From NCBI GenBank assembly GCA_003139855.1, contig PLGY01000036.1, forward strand, positions 38,315-102,314: a stretch of DNA of 64,000 nt, in the 5' to 3' direction. The notes under the pieces are model-generated. The model did no database searches, had not been told where the DNA came from, and worked only from the letters and a program-made list of their open reading frames with translations. The DNA comes from Candidatus Methanoflorens stordalenmirensis (GTDB taxonomy: Archaea > Halobacteriota > Bog-38 > Methanoflorentales > Methanoflorentaceae). Of the stretch, positions 15,594 through 24,962 are shown piece by piece; the first letter of the stretch is position 1; the number at the start of each line of letters is the position of its first letter. A program made the translations under genes and the position numbers.

Positions 15594-16616
15594 ATGAGAT
15601 TTCGTTGCCCGAGTTGCGGCAGCCTTTCCTGCGTGACTTCTGCCGAGCACGTCCTTGAAATTGCCCCTACAATGTACGCAAAGTGTCAGGCATGTCACGA
15701 TTTGGTTCTTAAGAAAACAGATGAAATCAATTTGTCCGACATCAATTTTAACGATTTGACGTGCACTAACTGTGGAAGAAGACCCCTTGATGCCGTGATG
15801 GCACACATACTCGCCACGTCGGTTCGGCGCAAAGATCGACCAAAGCTGTCGCTTCGAGAAGTAGGTACCCCGCTGTTGTCACCAGGCGTCCCTACATACG
15901 CTCCGCCACATGTTGGATACCACAACCTGCTTCTCATGACCAATCAACGACTTATTGCAGATGCGAGCGACAGAATTCTCCGAGAGGTACCTGAAGTCGC
16001 AGGAGTGATCTTTGGAGATACAAAGCGAGTAATCGGTCTAGCTCACAGCCAAGCCCAGCCGCACACGTGTCGCGTCTTGGCGGGTTGCGACATCCGAGCC
16101 GACCTAGTCGCTTCAGCTTATGGGCGGATCCTAATATACAAGAGCCAATCAAAGATTCATATAGAATACGACAATGCGATCAAGATGGCAAAACTCGGAG
16201 CGCTTCCAGTATCGGGCCGCGTCGTGCTTGACGCACTCGCCGGGCCAGGTTCCCTCGGTCTTATGAGTGTGCTCATGGGCGCTCAAAGAGTAATTCTAAA
16301 CGACGCTTGGCTGCCTGCGGTGGAGAATGCGTATCTCAACTTGCGGGTGAACAGAAGAATACTCGGCATACGGATGATAAAGCGCGCGTCAACGACCAAA
16401 AGAGAGTCAGATAAAACCCCTGAACTATTCTGCACAGCTACTACCGATAACGGCGTGATAGAGCTTTATCACGGTGATTTTCAGGAGTTCAGTATTCAAG
16501 ATTGCGAAGTAGATATCATCTTAGTAGACCCGTTCCCCGGTACCGAGGGTAAGTTCAACGCGCTATGCGAGGAGCTTCGCAAAGAACACCCAAAGGTTCA
16601 AGTGGTCTACATTTAA
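15594..16616 (+). CDS. Zinc-ribbon SAM-dependent methyltransferase, unknown substrate
   Basis: 340-residue protein with two N-terminal zinc ribbons (CPSCGSLSC, CQAC, CTNCG; residues 5-60). It has a Rossmann methyltransferase domain in the C-terminal half: VVLDALAGPGSLGLMSVLMGAQRVILNDAWLPAVENAYLNLRVN as the SAM-binding loop and VDIILVDPFPG as the catalytic-strand motif. The fold resembles Trm5/Trm1-type RNA methyltransferases. The middle segment (residues 80-190) is not assigned. I do not recognise a named family. It stands alone on its transcript. Confidence 0.75.
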   Translation: MRFRCPSCGSLSCVTSAEHVLEIAPTMYAKCQACHDLVLKKTDEINLSDINFNDLTCTNCGRRPLDAVMAHILATSVRRKDRPKLSLREVGTPLLSPGVPTYAPPHVGYHNLLLMTNQRLIADASDRILREVPEVAGVIFGDTKRVIGLAHSQAQPHTCRVLAGCDIRADLVASAYGRILIYKSQSKIHIEYDNAIKMAKLGALPVSGRVVLDALAGPGSLGLMSVLMGAQRVILNDAWLPAVENAYLNLRVNRRILGIRMIKRASTTKRESDKTPELFCTATTDNGVIELYHGDFQEFSIQDCEVDIILVDPFPGTEGKFNALCEELRKEHPKVQVVYI

Positions 16617-17048
16617 GGAGAAACAATCCAAAGGTGCCCCGCACAAGTGCACGCCCTGCACAGCCTCAACAGGCGGCCCTGCAGACAGCAAAACGGATTA
16701 GCGGGTTATCCAGGTGCAAAGAAGAGCTAGAACTCGCTTTTTAACCTATTTTTTACTCCTGACGATGTTTTTTAAGAATGGTGCCTTGATCAGGCTAGCC
16801 AACAACGTCGTTATTCCAACTTGCGTTGTTGCGATATTTTTCGGGTCTTCAGTCCCAGTATTCCCTCGAGGTTGACAGCGAGATTCGCACTAAACCGCCG
16901 GACTGCAACGGCTTAGGTCGTAGTACCATATCCAATTCCTAACAAACATTATGTAGAAGCTCATTCCATAGCTGGACTACTAATTCGTACTATAAATAGA
17001 CAATAATGCGAACTCGCGCAGCTGTCAGACGAAGTAGGTGCATTATAA
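16617..17048. other. 432-base gap before the glycan genes
   Basis: No supported gene. A 36-residue hydrophobic ORF at 16765-16875 (MFFKNGALIRLANN...) has no ribosome site I trust. Runs of T at about 16738-16785 could end transcription from the methyltransferase gene. AGGTG at 17036-17040 is the likely ribosome site for the next gene. Confidence 0.5.
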
Positions 17049-18149
17049 GTGTCCATGTTAGCATTTGTCGTCGGAACTCGGCCTGAAATAATCAAGATGG
17101 CCCCGGTGATCCGCGAATGTGAAAAACAGTCAATAGATGAATTGATTATACACACCGGGCAGCACTATTCGTACGAGATGGATAAGGTCTTTTTTGAAGA
17201 GCTAGAGCTTCGTGACGCAGACTACGCGCTTAGCGTGGGATCCGGCACTGACGCAGAACAAACCGGCAGGATCCTGGTCGGCGTCGAGAGGGCTTTGAGT
17301 AAAGAGCAGCCAGACGTGGTTTTAGTGGAAGGAGACACGAATTCCGTTTTTGCAAGCGCGTATGCAGCGACGAAGCTGCACGTGGAAGTGGGGCACGTAG
17401 AAGCAGGCTTGCGAAGCTACGACAGATTCATGCCAGAAGAAATAAACCGCGTGCTTACTGATCATATCTCCGATTTCCTGTTTGCCCCAACTCCGAAAGC
17501 AGAAGCGAATCTCTTAGCCGAGGGAATTCCTTCAAACCGGATATCGGTAACGGGTAACACGATCGTGGACGCAGTCCACCAGAATCTCAAACTTGCACAA
17601 AAAAGAGCCCGTATTCTCGAAGAGCTGAATATTGACGGAAGAGACTACTTTCTGACAACCGCGCATAGACGAGAGAACGTCGACAACAAAGCACGCCTTA
17701 GCGGAATTTTGAAAGGATTGAAAGCGCTGCACGATGAGTTCGACGCGCCGATAATATTCCCGATGCATCCACGAACTCAAAAGCGCGTCGCAGAGTTCGA
17801 TCTAGCCTTAGACGGCGTCATATCGACTTCTCCTATCGGTTTTCTCGAGTTCTTGCTGTTGGAAGCAAATGCGAAGCTTGTTATCACCGACTCTGGAGGT
17901 GTGCAAGAAGAGGCGTGCATTCTAAAAGTCCCGTGCATAACGGTTAGAGATAACACCGAAAGGCCTGAGACGGTGGCAGTCCATAGCAACTTAGTGGTTG
18001 GTACCAACGCTGATCAGATCGTAACAGGTGCACGAGCTATGCTAAACAAGCCACGCAACTGGGATAACCCATTCGGTAACGGCGACTCAGGGCAGCGCAT
18101 CGTGTCTATACTTAAGAGCGCTTTCGAGGCTTGTGGCGTCGACCTGTGA
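17049..18149 (+). CDS. wecB: UDP-N-acetylglucosamine 2-epimerase (non-hydrolysing)
   Basis: Converts UDP-GlcNAc to UDP-ManNAc for surface glycans. Family features are FVVGTRPEIIKMAPVI at the N-terminus, VEGDTNSVFASAYAA, GHVEAGLRSYDRFMPEEINR, TAHRRENVDN and TDSGGVQEEACILKVPCITVRDNTERPE. Length 366 is standard. GTG 17049 fits the AGGTG ribosome site; ATG 17055 is the other option. It opens a glycan-synthesis block with two glycosyltransferases and a flippase. Confidence 0.96.
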   Translation: MSMLAFVVGTRPEIIKMAPVIRECEKQSIDELIIHTGQHYSYEMDKVFFEELELRDADYALSVGSGTDAEQTGRILVGVERALSKEQPDVVLVEGDTNSVFASAYAATKLHVEVGHVEAGLRSYDRFMPEEINRVLTDHISDFLFAPTPKAEANLLAEGIPSNRISVTGNTIVDAVHQNLKLAQKRARILEELNIDGRDYFLTTAHRRENVDNKARLSGILKGLKALHDEFDAPIIFPMHPRTQKRVAEFDLALDGVISTSPIGFLEFLLLEANAKLVITDSGGVQEEACILKVPCITVRDNTERPETVAVHSNLVVGTNADQIVTGARAMLNKPRNWDNPFGNGDSGQRIVSILKSAFEACGVDL

Positions 18150-18234
18150 CGCAAAAAAAGCTTTTCTGCGCCTGCCGAAGCTCCGCGCCTTCCCGCTTAC
18201 CGCACGTACGCCTCAACGACGCGCTACTTCGCTT

Positions 18235-19398
18235 TTAAGATGTAGTTTGACCTGCTTTTTCTGCTACTTCACGGCAGACCACCAATAATTCCTCACCGGC
18301 CTTTTCCCAGGAAAACTTCCGCGCTTGCACTACGCCTTTTCTACTCATCTCCCTTTTTAAGTCGTCGTCCTCGAGTACTGTGAGCATTGCGTGCGCTAGC
18401 GCTTCGACGTCATAAGGATCAACGAGGAGAGCCGCTTCTCCGACCACTTCTGGCAGCGACGAAACGTTCGATGCAATAACCGGGCACCCGCACGCCATCG
18501 CTTCGAGTACAGGAAGTCCAAATCCTTCGTAAAGCGAAGGGTACACGAAGACGTCAGCCTGCTCATAGAGGGCCAGTATTTCAGCGTCTGGTAAGTAGCC
18601 CGCAAATGTGATTTTGCTGTTTTTATTTCGCACTTTGACATCTTGAAGGATGGTCTCCAATTCGGGAATGGCGGTTCTCATATATCCTGCGATAACCAAT
18701 TCCAATGGATTTTGAGATCGTTTTTGTACGAGCTCAAACGCCTTTATCAGCCGTAGATGATTTTTTCGTGGGGAGATATCAGACACGATCAAGATCTTAT
18801 TGCTTCCAAAATCTTTGCGAGGAGCTTTTGGAGCGATGAACGGACCGTGGTGAATCACCACAACTCTGTCGGCTTGCAGACCCCAAAAACGCATCGCGTC
18901 CTTCTTCGTTGATTCTGAGACCGCGATGTATTTTTCAGGTACGTCGCTGAAGTGCTTTTGAAACGTATTGAAGAGCTTTATCGTCCGCCTGCCTTGGATT
19001 CCGTCCTCAGAAAAAATATAAGGGATGAAATCGTGCACTACTTGAACCCATCTTGACCTAGGCAGAAAGCCGTACTTGATGAGCAGAAGAAAAAAATACA
19101 AGGCCTCTAAGGGGTCCAGCACGTCCCACGGTGGAGCCAAGAACAGTACCACATCACTTTCCTTATACAAGCGTATGAGTTTCACCATAGTCTGAGGTGT
19201 GAGAAAACGCGCTATCGTAAAAAGTGAGACTTTTTGATTAACGAGGAGAGAAGGAGTGAGAAAGTCCATGCCTTGACGAGCAAGGACTGAAACCACGTCC
19301 ACTTCAGTTGCCTCGGATATTCTTTTGAGTAGCTCCTCGGCGACCCGTGGTATCCCATCTTTTTGTCGGGGAAAAGGTGCTATGACAGTAACTTTCAT
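18235..19398 (-). CDS. GT4-family glycosyltransferase
   Basis: Retaining GT-B enzyme. The C-terminal half has [17 protein letters not shown], the donor-binding [47 protein letters not shown] with the E-x7-E signature. I start at ATG 19398 ([23 protein letters not shown]), since the ORF-track start adds 30 unlikely residues; AGGA lies just upstream. The sugar and acceptor are unknown. Convergent with wecB. Confidence 0.92.
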   Translation of the reverse strand: MKVTVIAPFPRQKDGIPRVAEELLKRISEATEVDVVSVLARQGMDFLTPSLLVNQKVSLFTIARFLTPQTMVKLIRLYKESDVVLFLAPPWDVLDPLEALYFFLLLIKYGFLPRSRWVQVVHDFIPYIFSEDGIQGRRTIKLFNTFQKHFSDVPEKYIAVSESTKKDAMRFWGLQADRVVVIHHGPFIAPKAPRKDFGSNKILIVSDISPRKNHLRLIKAFELVQKRSQNPLELVIAGYMRTAIPELETILQDVKVRNKNSKITFAGYLPDAEILALYEQADVFVYPSLYEGFGLPVLEAMACGCPVIASNVSSLPEVVGEAALLVDPYDVEALAHAMLTVLEDDDLKREMSRKGVVQARKFSWEKAGEELLVVCREVAEKAGQTTS

Positions 19399-19676
19399 AA
19401 TCCTGTATGCCGTTACAAGCTCCGACTCATAATCGCTTCTGATCGAAGGTTGAAATGCGTGCACCTTCGATTTCGGTCGATCTTTCATTCGAGCGGTTGG
19501 CTCTCATTTCAGGCGTGCGTCGACCGCCTTTGCTGAGCTCGTATGGACGGTGCACGCTAAGCACTTTGAGCAACCATCTGTTCGTCATATTACAAATAAA
19601 TACAGCTTCGTAAGGTTTGTACTGTTTGGTTCAAAAAAATCCGCTTTCTCCGCTTTAGTCGCTAAAAAAATGGTAG

Positions 19677-20882
19677 ATGACATTGAAAATAGCGCAAGTT
19701 TGCATTAGGTATCTCGCTCCTGGCGGCGTGGAAACGCATATACAAAAGATTTCAGAGCGGTTGGTGCAACGAGGTCACGACGTAACCGTTTATACAACAA
19801 ACCTGAAAACACAGGTGCCTTGGCAATGCTTTGAAGATTACGCCGCAGAAAGTTACGTCAACGGCGTGCGGGTAGTGCGACTGCCCGTTAAACGATACCC
19901 GTTCCCTTACGCAGCATACCCAACTATTCCTGGCTTGATCAAGACAATTTTCGATGCTGAAGATGATGTCGTGCACGCCCATTCGCACCGCTATTACCAG
20001 ATTTTTGCATGCGCTGCGGCGAAATTGAAACGGGGCCGTCGAAAAGGACGATACCAGATGCCACTAGTGGTCACCCCTCACTTTCATCCGCCGTCTAACA
20101 TGGAACCACTCGCGGCACGATTCTTCATGGGACTAGACGACATCCTTTTTTCGCGTCGCGTTTACAGAATGGTCGATAAGATACTGGTTGTAACAGACAG
20201 TGAAAAGCCTTTCATCGGAAAATTCGCGCCCTTAACGAAGTGCGTAACCGTTCCAAATGGACTAGATATAGAAGACTGGACCCCCATTCCCGACGGTCGA
20301 CTTTTCCGGAGGCGCTATAAGATGGAAGACGATGAGAAGATGGTCCTGTATACTGGAAGACTAGCAGATAATAAGGGACTGGAACACTTGATCGACGCGT
20401 CATATGACGTCGTTGCGAAGTACCCTAAAACAAAATTCGTGATAGTAGGGGAAGATTGGGGCGTGCTTAAGAGGCTCAAAAAGAAGATATGGGCAAACAA
20501 TTTAGATGATTACTTCGAGTTCACTGGCCATATAGACAGTTACGAGCTTTTTAAGTCAGGCTATGCTGCTGCCAACGTTTTCGTTCTGCCGAGCGAGTGG
20601 GAAGCTTTTGGCATCGTTTTGCTTGAGGCAATGGCGTGTGGTACTCCAATTGTTGCTTCAGACGTTGGAGGGATTCCCAACGTCGTCGGTGATGTCGGCA
20701 GAATATTTAAGTATGGGGATACACGAGCTCTTGCCGAAAATATCATTGATATTCTTGACAATGAGAAGCAGGAACGAAAGAAGAGCATTCAAGGCAGGGC
20801 GAAGGTAATTGAACAATTCACGTGGAGCGCTGTGGTCGATAGGCTTGAAAGAATCTATGGGAGCCTCGTCGACGCCAAATGA
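19677..20882 (+). CDS. GT4-family glycosyltransferase
   Basis: 401-residue GT-B enzyme. The N-terminal acceptor domain begins KIAQVCIRYLAPGGVETHIQKISERLVQRGHDVTVYTTN. The C-terminal donor domain has LYTGRLADNKGLEHLIDA and FVLPSEWEAFGIVLLEAMACGTPIVASDVGGIPNVVGD. No signal peptide is seen. It lies just before the flippase gene and probably builds the lipid-linked oligosaccharide moved by it. Confidence 0.93.
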   Translation: MTLKIAQVCIRYLAPGGVETHIQKISERLVQRGHDVTVYTTNLKTQVPWQCFEDYAAESYVNGVRVVRLPVKRYPFPYAAYPTIPGLIKTIFDAEDDVVHAHSHRYYQIFACAAAKLKRGRRKGRYQMPLVVTPHFHPPSNMEPLAARFFMGLDDILFSRRVYRMVDKILVVTDSEKPFIGKFAPLTKCVTVPNGLDIEDWTPIPDGRLFRRRYKMEDDEKMVLYTGRLADNKGLEHLIDASYDVVAKYPKTKFVIVGEDWGVLKRLKKKIWANNLDDYFEFTGHIDSYELFKSGYAAANVFVLPSEWEAFGIVLLEAMACGTPIVASDVGGIPNVVGDVGRIFKYGDTRALAENIIDILDNEKQERKKSIQGRAKVIEQFTWSAVVDRLERIYGSLVDAK

Positions 20883-20953
20883 TTTGCGCCCTGCCCCCTT
20901 CGAGTTTTGTGGGCCGCTGTTTTGGTAGACTAGAAGACACGAGCACATAAGAG

Positions 20954-22231
20954 ATGGCACCAACTAATGACGAAAAAGCAGCAAAGTTGAGCCGCGGGTC
21001 AGTGGTACGCGGCATAAAAAACAGCGTGCTTTTGTTTGGTGGAAATGCGATCTCTGCAGTAATCTCGTTTGTCATCACCGTTTACATCGCGCGAGTGCTG
21101 TCTGTCCCAGACTTTGGCTCTTACATCACTGTGATCTCGTTCGTCACATTATTTGGCATCTTCACGGATTTCGGGATCAACACAGTCATAATCCGCGAAG
21201 GAGCAAAAAACCCTGAAAACACACACCATCTCATTTTTAGCTCGATGGGGATCAAGTTTTTCATGTCCCTCGCATCGATGCTGGCTGTAATCGTATTCGA
21301 TATTTTCACGCCTTACACATTCGAGGTGAAGGCGCTGATCGTGTTAATGTCTATTACGCTCTTGATGGGCGGCATCGGGAGTATGTTCAGCGCTGTTTTC
21401 AGCATTTACCAAGACATGAAGTATATCTCGATCATTCAGATCGCTGAACGAATTACTTTTTCCTCGCTTGCGTTCGTCTTTCTGATCGCAGGACTTGGCG
21501 TACCCGGCGTCATACTTGCGATTATTATAGCCGCTTTTGTCAGCCTTATACTTAATTTCGTAATCAGCCGACGAATTCACTACTACAAGCTGAACTTTAA
21601 ACCCGTATTAGATTATGCCATACTAATGCCGGCGGTGTGGTTTGGCATTGCGGGGGTACTTGGGACAATCTGGCAAGGAATAGACACCATTATGCTCTCA
21701 TTGTTGGCCAACATGACGCAGGTCGGACTGTACACACCAGCGGTCAGCTACGTAAATATAGGGGACATGGCTGTGCTCGCGCTCACCGGCGCATTCTTTC
21801 CTATTGTTTCGAGAACCGTGCACGAGAGGAAGGTCTCCAAAAAGGAACTGTCGAAGTACCTCGGCTACTTCGCTGTAGCAGGACTTGTCATGCTCGGAGT
21901 AACGTACGCGTTCGGAGGGCAACTCATGATTTTCGCCTTCGGCCCAAAATTCGCTGAGTCTATCGTGTTCATCAATATCCTTGTCATTGGATTTGCCGTG
22001 AACTTGGTAACCATCCCAACCGGCCTCTTGCTGGACGCAACGAACAATCAGAAGGTGCACGTGCTGAATGCAACTTATTTGACGGGGGTGAACGTTGGGC
22101 TGAACTTGATTTTGATACCAGCTATGGGCGCTTTAGGTGCCGCATATGCGACGACTATATCGCAGAGTCTTGGTGCGGCTCTCGGCATACCTATTGCACT
22201 CTACGCCTTGAGACGGTCACACTATCTATGA
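20954..22231 (+). CDS. Polysaccharide flippase, Wzx/RfbX family
   Basis: 425-residue integral membrane protein with about twelve to fourteen helices. It starts with a short cytoplasmic stretch and SVVRGIKNSVLLFGGNAISAVISFVITVYIARVLSVPDFGSY, the classic N-terminus of the polysaccharide-synthesis MOP family. Later segments (IWQGIDTIMLSLLANMTQVGLYTPAVSYVN) match the second half of such transporters. It likely flips the glycan lipid made by the adjacent enzymes. Confidence 0.92.
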   Translation: MAPTNDEKAAKLSRGSVVRGIKNSVLLFGGNAISAVISFVITVYIARVLSVPDFGSYITVISFVTLFGIFTDFGINTVIIREGAKNPENTHHLIFSSMGIKFFMSLASMLAVIVFDIFTPYTFEVKALIVLMSITLLMGGIGSMFSAVFSIYQDMKYISIIQIAERITFSSLAFVFLIAGLGVPGVILAIIIAAFVSLILNFVISRRIHYYKLNFKPVLDYAILMPAVWFGIAGVLGTIWQGIDTIMLSLLANMTQVGLYTPAVSYVNIGDMAVLALTGAFFPIVSRTVHERKVSKKELSKYLGYFAVAGLVMLGVTYAFGGQLMIFAFGPKFAESIVFINILVIGFAVNLVTIPTGLLLDATNNQKVHVLNATYLTGVNVGLNLILIPAMGALGAAYATTISQSLGAALGIPIALYALRRSHYL

Positions 22232-22311
22232 CAAGTGAGTGATTATGATCCAGAGTTTAGCGAGTCCCTCATGGATTACGCTCTTTTTTTTCTTCCTCAA
22301 TGTACACATAG

Positions 22312-22416
22312 GTCGCTAAGAAGAATAACGAGGAAAAAGCGGAAGTCTACGATAAAATCGAAAAACTCTTTTACTGCTTCGACATTGCGCTGGTGACAAA
22401 GCATCAGTTTCACTAA
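22312..22416 (+). pseudogene. Possible remnant of a small protein
   Basis: A 34-codon open stretch (EEKAEVYDKIEKLFYCFDIALVTKHQFH) bounded by in-frame stops on both sides. It faintly resembles the end of a small nucleotidyltransferase domain, but this may be chance. Confidence 0.2.
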
Positions 22417-22561
22417 ACTGTCTGAAGCAAAATTGAACCACTATTTTCGTTTAGAATCGGTTGTTCTTTCTATCTTGTTGTACAGCAAGATGTTCAAGCA
22501 TAAAGATTGCTTAAACAGAAACTAAGCGTGATTGAAATCCATGATGTGTGCACGCGATAGA

Positions 22562-23056
22562 ATGATCTTCGCGGGGCCTTCCTCCTGCCTTACCGGTTCG
22601 CTGGTTACGTATTTCATCGCGTTTTTTGGCGGCAATTATCTCTTCGAACGCTACGGCGAGTACAACAGAATAACACATTAAGAGCTGCTTGCCGCAAATG
22701 AGTGGTTTGACAAATATGGGGGGGCTCTCCGTTTTTGTCAGCTAGATGGTCCTAGGGTGCGGGCGTACAAGTCTATACCAGCGGGAATCTATCGAATGGA
22801 CCTTAAGAAGTTCGCCGCATATATTTCCCTAGGCCAACTTCCGTAGAACGCTGTACTGGCTTTCGCTGGATTCTATTTGCGGGCCAATTGGAAGACAATA
22901 ACGTCAACGTAATACTGCATCACTGCGGCGGTGTTGCCCATCTTGGCAGCCGCTATCCTTGTGCTCGTTCTAAGATTCAGACGAAGTAATCAGGCAGCAC
23001 AAGCCAGAGAAGACAAACGATGGACACCGGAAAAGATAATAGCTAACTCAGCGTAA
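22562..23056 (+). pseudogene. DedA-family membrane protein pseudogene
   Basis: One frame, with codon starts at 22562 and every third base, reads through a recognisable DedA protein with three stops. The segments are GSLVTYFIAFFGGNYLFERYGEYNRITH, then TAA (22679), then ANEWFDKYGGALRF ... SIPAGIYRMDLKKFAAYISLGQLP, then TAG (22844) where the family usually has Trp, then NAVLAFAGFYLRANWKTI, then TAA (22910) and a basic tail ending at TAA 23054. The N-terminal third of the family is missing upstream. The gene was missed by the ORF track because of the stops. Confidence 0.8.
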
Positions 23057-23058
23057 CC

Positions 23059-23067
23059 ACTATATAG
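23059..23067 (+). promoter_or_regulatory. TATA box of the leuC-type operon
   Basis: ACTATATAG; a transcript from here has a leader of some 60 bases that holds the AGGAGGT ribosome site at 23134-23140. Confidence 0.5.
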
Positions 23068-23147
23068 AGTACGACGTTACTTAAGGATTCTGTGCGACTT
23101 GGACGAACACTTTTTGAAGATGGCGCTAATCGCAGGAGGTCATTCAC

Positions 23148-24383
23148 TTGAAAACGATATCAGAGAAGATTCTATCAAAGCGCAGTGGAGTTGACGCCGC
23201 GAGTGGCGATATCGTCACCGTCCCAGTTGATTTAGTTTTCGCCCACGATGGCACACTGCCGCTTGCGATCCAGGAACTGGGCAGACACCCAGTGAAATTT
23301 CCAAAAAGCGCCGTGGCTTTTTGCGATCACGCATCACCATCTCCATCAGAGAAAGTGTCCAACGTCCAAACGCTCATGCGACAGTTTGCCCACACGTACG
23401 GTATGGATTTTTATGAAAATGGTGATGGGATTTGCCATCAAATTGTCCTCGAACGGTACGCGTCGCCCTATAAGATAATCGTAGGCGGGGACAGTCACAC
23501 GTGCACCCACGGTGCACTCGGCGCTTTCGCCACTGGAATGGGTTCGACTGACGTGGCTTCGATCATGGCCTACGGAAAAACGTGGTTGAAAGTGCCAGAA
23601 ACAGTACACGTGGAGGTTTCGGGAAAACTGCCGAAAAGCGTTCACTCGAAAGACGTATTCTTAGAACTGCTTTCACGAATAACGGCCGACGGGGCCACTT
23701 ACAAGGCTCTTGAATTCTACGGCGACACTGTTGAAACGATGAGCGTTGAGTCCCGCGCTACGTTGTCAAACATGGCGATTGAAGCCGGCGCAAAGGTAGG
23801 AATGTGCGCAGCAGATGAAAAGGTTGAAGCGTATCTAGCGCACTACGGGCGCGGCGACGAGTTCACGCCTTTATACGCCGATAAAGATGCTATTTATGTT
23901 GATGAGATCCGTATTCGCGCCGAGACTGTCGTTCCGATGATCGCTAAACCCCACAAAGTCGACAAGGTCGTTCCGGTTACAGAGCTTGAAGGTCAGGAGC
24001 TAGACCAAGTATGCATCGGCTCGTGCACAAACGGACGGATTGAAGATCTCCGCGCCGCAGCACGCATTCTGCACGGACATCGGAGCAAAGCGCGACTAGT
24101 GGTCTACCCAGCAAGCCGCGATGTCCTTCTAGAAGCCCTTAAAGAGGGGGTCCTAGAAACGCTTCTGAAAGCAGGCGCCTCGATAGGCCCCCCTGGATGC
24201 GGCTTTTGCATAGGAAGGACGGTCGCCTTGGGAGATGGAGAAGTTGCCCTTTCCACACAAAACAGAAACTTCAAAGGCAGGATGGGTAACGACACTTCGT
24301 TCATTTACCTATCAAGTCCGTCAACAGCGGCAGCAAGTGCGATCGAAGGGAAGATCACAGATCCGCGAGGTTTGGAGCGTTGA
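23148..24383 (+). CDS. LeuC-type hydrolyase large subunit (aconitase superfamily)
   Basis: Large subunit of an archaeal isopropylmalate/homoaconitate/aconitate isomerase with a [4Fe-4S] cluster. Cluster cysteines are in CIGSCTNG and PGCGFCIG; other motifs are GGDSHTCTHGALGAFATGMGSTD and GNDTSFIYLSSPSTAAASAIEGKI. The start is TTG 23148, seven bases after AGGAGGT. The substrate cannot be read from this subunit alone. The partner genes (LeuD-like, isocitrate-type dehydrogenase) suggest citrate or a longer 2-oxoacid intermediate, with leucine synthesis as the alternative. Confidence 0.92.
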   Translation: MKTISEKILSKRSGVDAASGDIVTVPVDLVFAHDGTLPLAIQELGRHPVKFPKSAVAFCDHASPSPSEKVSNVQTLMRQFAHTYGMDFYENGDGICHQIVLERYASPYKIIVGGDSHTCTHGALGAFATGMGSTDVASIMAYGKTWLKVPETVHVEVSGKLPKSVHSKDVFLELLSRITADGATYKALEFYGDTVETMSVESRATLSNMAIEAGAKVGMCAADEKVEAYLAHYGRGDEFTPLYADKDAIYVDEIRIRAETVVPMIAKPHKVDKVVPVTELEGQELDQVCIGSCTNGRIEDLRAAARILHGHRSKARLVVYPASRDVLLEALKEGVLETLLKAGASIGPPGCGFCIGRTVALGDGEVALSTQNRNFKGRMGNDTSFIYLSSPSTAAASAIEGKITDPRGLER

Positions 24384-24407
24384 AGGCTGTTCTCGATAGA
24401 GGGAAAC

Positions 24408-24920
24408 ATGAAAATTGAGGGGAAAGTTGTCCGAGTATTTCCTAGTGATACCAACACAGATGAGATTATTGCTGGCAAATACAAATATGATGAGCTCGAC
24501 TTGAATAAGCTCGCTCGGCACACGTTTGAATCACTCGATACGCACTTTTATGATGATTGCAAGCGCTTGAAAGATCCGATTCTGGTTGCTGGGGCGAACT
24601 TCGGGTGCGGCTCGTCACGAGAGCAAGCGCCACAGGTTCTCAAAGCTTGTGGCATCTCCTGCGTCATCGCCGACTCTTTCGCACGTATATTCTACCGAAA
24701 TGGCTTCAATATCGGCCTTCCATTGGTGGAGTGCGAAAGCATGTCAAACAACGTGACGCGAGGCGAGATGCTTAACGTAGATTTCGGTAAAGGGGTGATT
24801 CGAAGCGAGAATCAAAATGCCGAGTATCACTTCAAGCCCATTCCACAGTTCATGCAAGAATTGTTAGCGAAAGGCGGACTAATGCAATACTTGGACGCCC
24901 GTGGCGGATTCACGGATTAG
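24408..24920 (+). CDS. LeuD-type hydrolyase small subunit
   Basis: Swivelling small subunit of the isomerase (170 residues). The family motif [37 protein letters not shown] is intact. The substrate-selecting loop after NTDEIIAG reads KYKYDELD, unlike the YLVY-type loop of confirmed isopropylmalate isomerases, so leucine synthesis is not assured. The gene starts 24 bases after the large subunit. Confidence 0.92.
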   Translation: MKIEGKVVRVFPSDTNTDEIIAGKYKYDELDLNKLARHTFESLDTHFYDDCKRLKDPILVAGANFGCGSSREQAPQVLKACGISCVIADSFARIFYRNGFNIGLPLVECESMSNNVTRGEMLNVDFGKGVIRSENQNAEYHFKPIPQFMQELLAKGGLMQYLDARGGFTD

Positions 24921-24962
24921 CCAACTCAGCGTTTTTGACAACTGAATCATTCTGGTGAGGCA

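Noticed and set aside
16765-16875. 36-residue hydrophobic ORF in the gap before wecB
   Set aside because: Too short, no trusted ribosome site, and no recognisable family.
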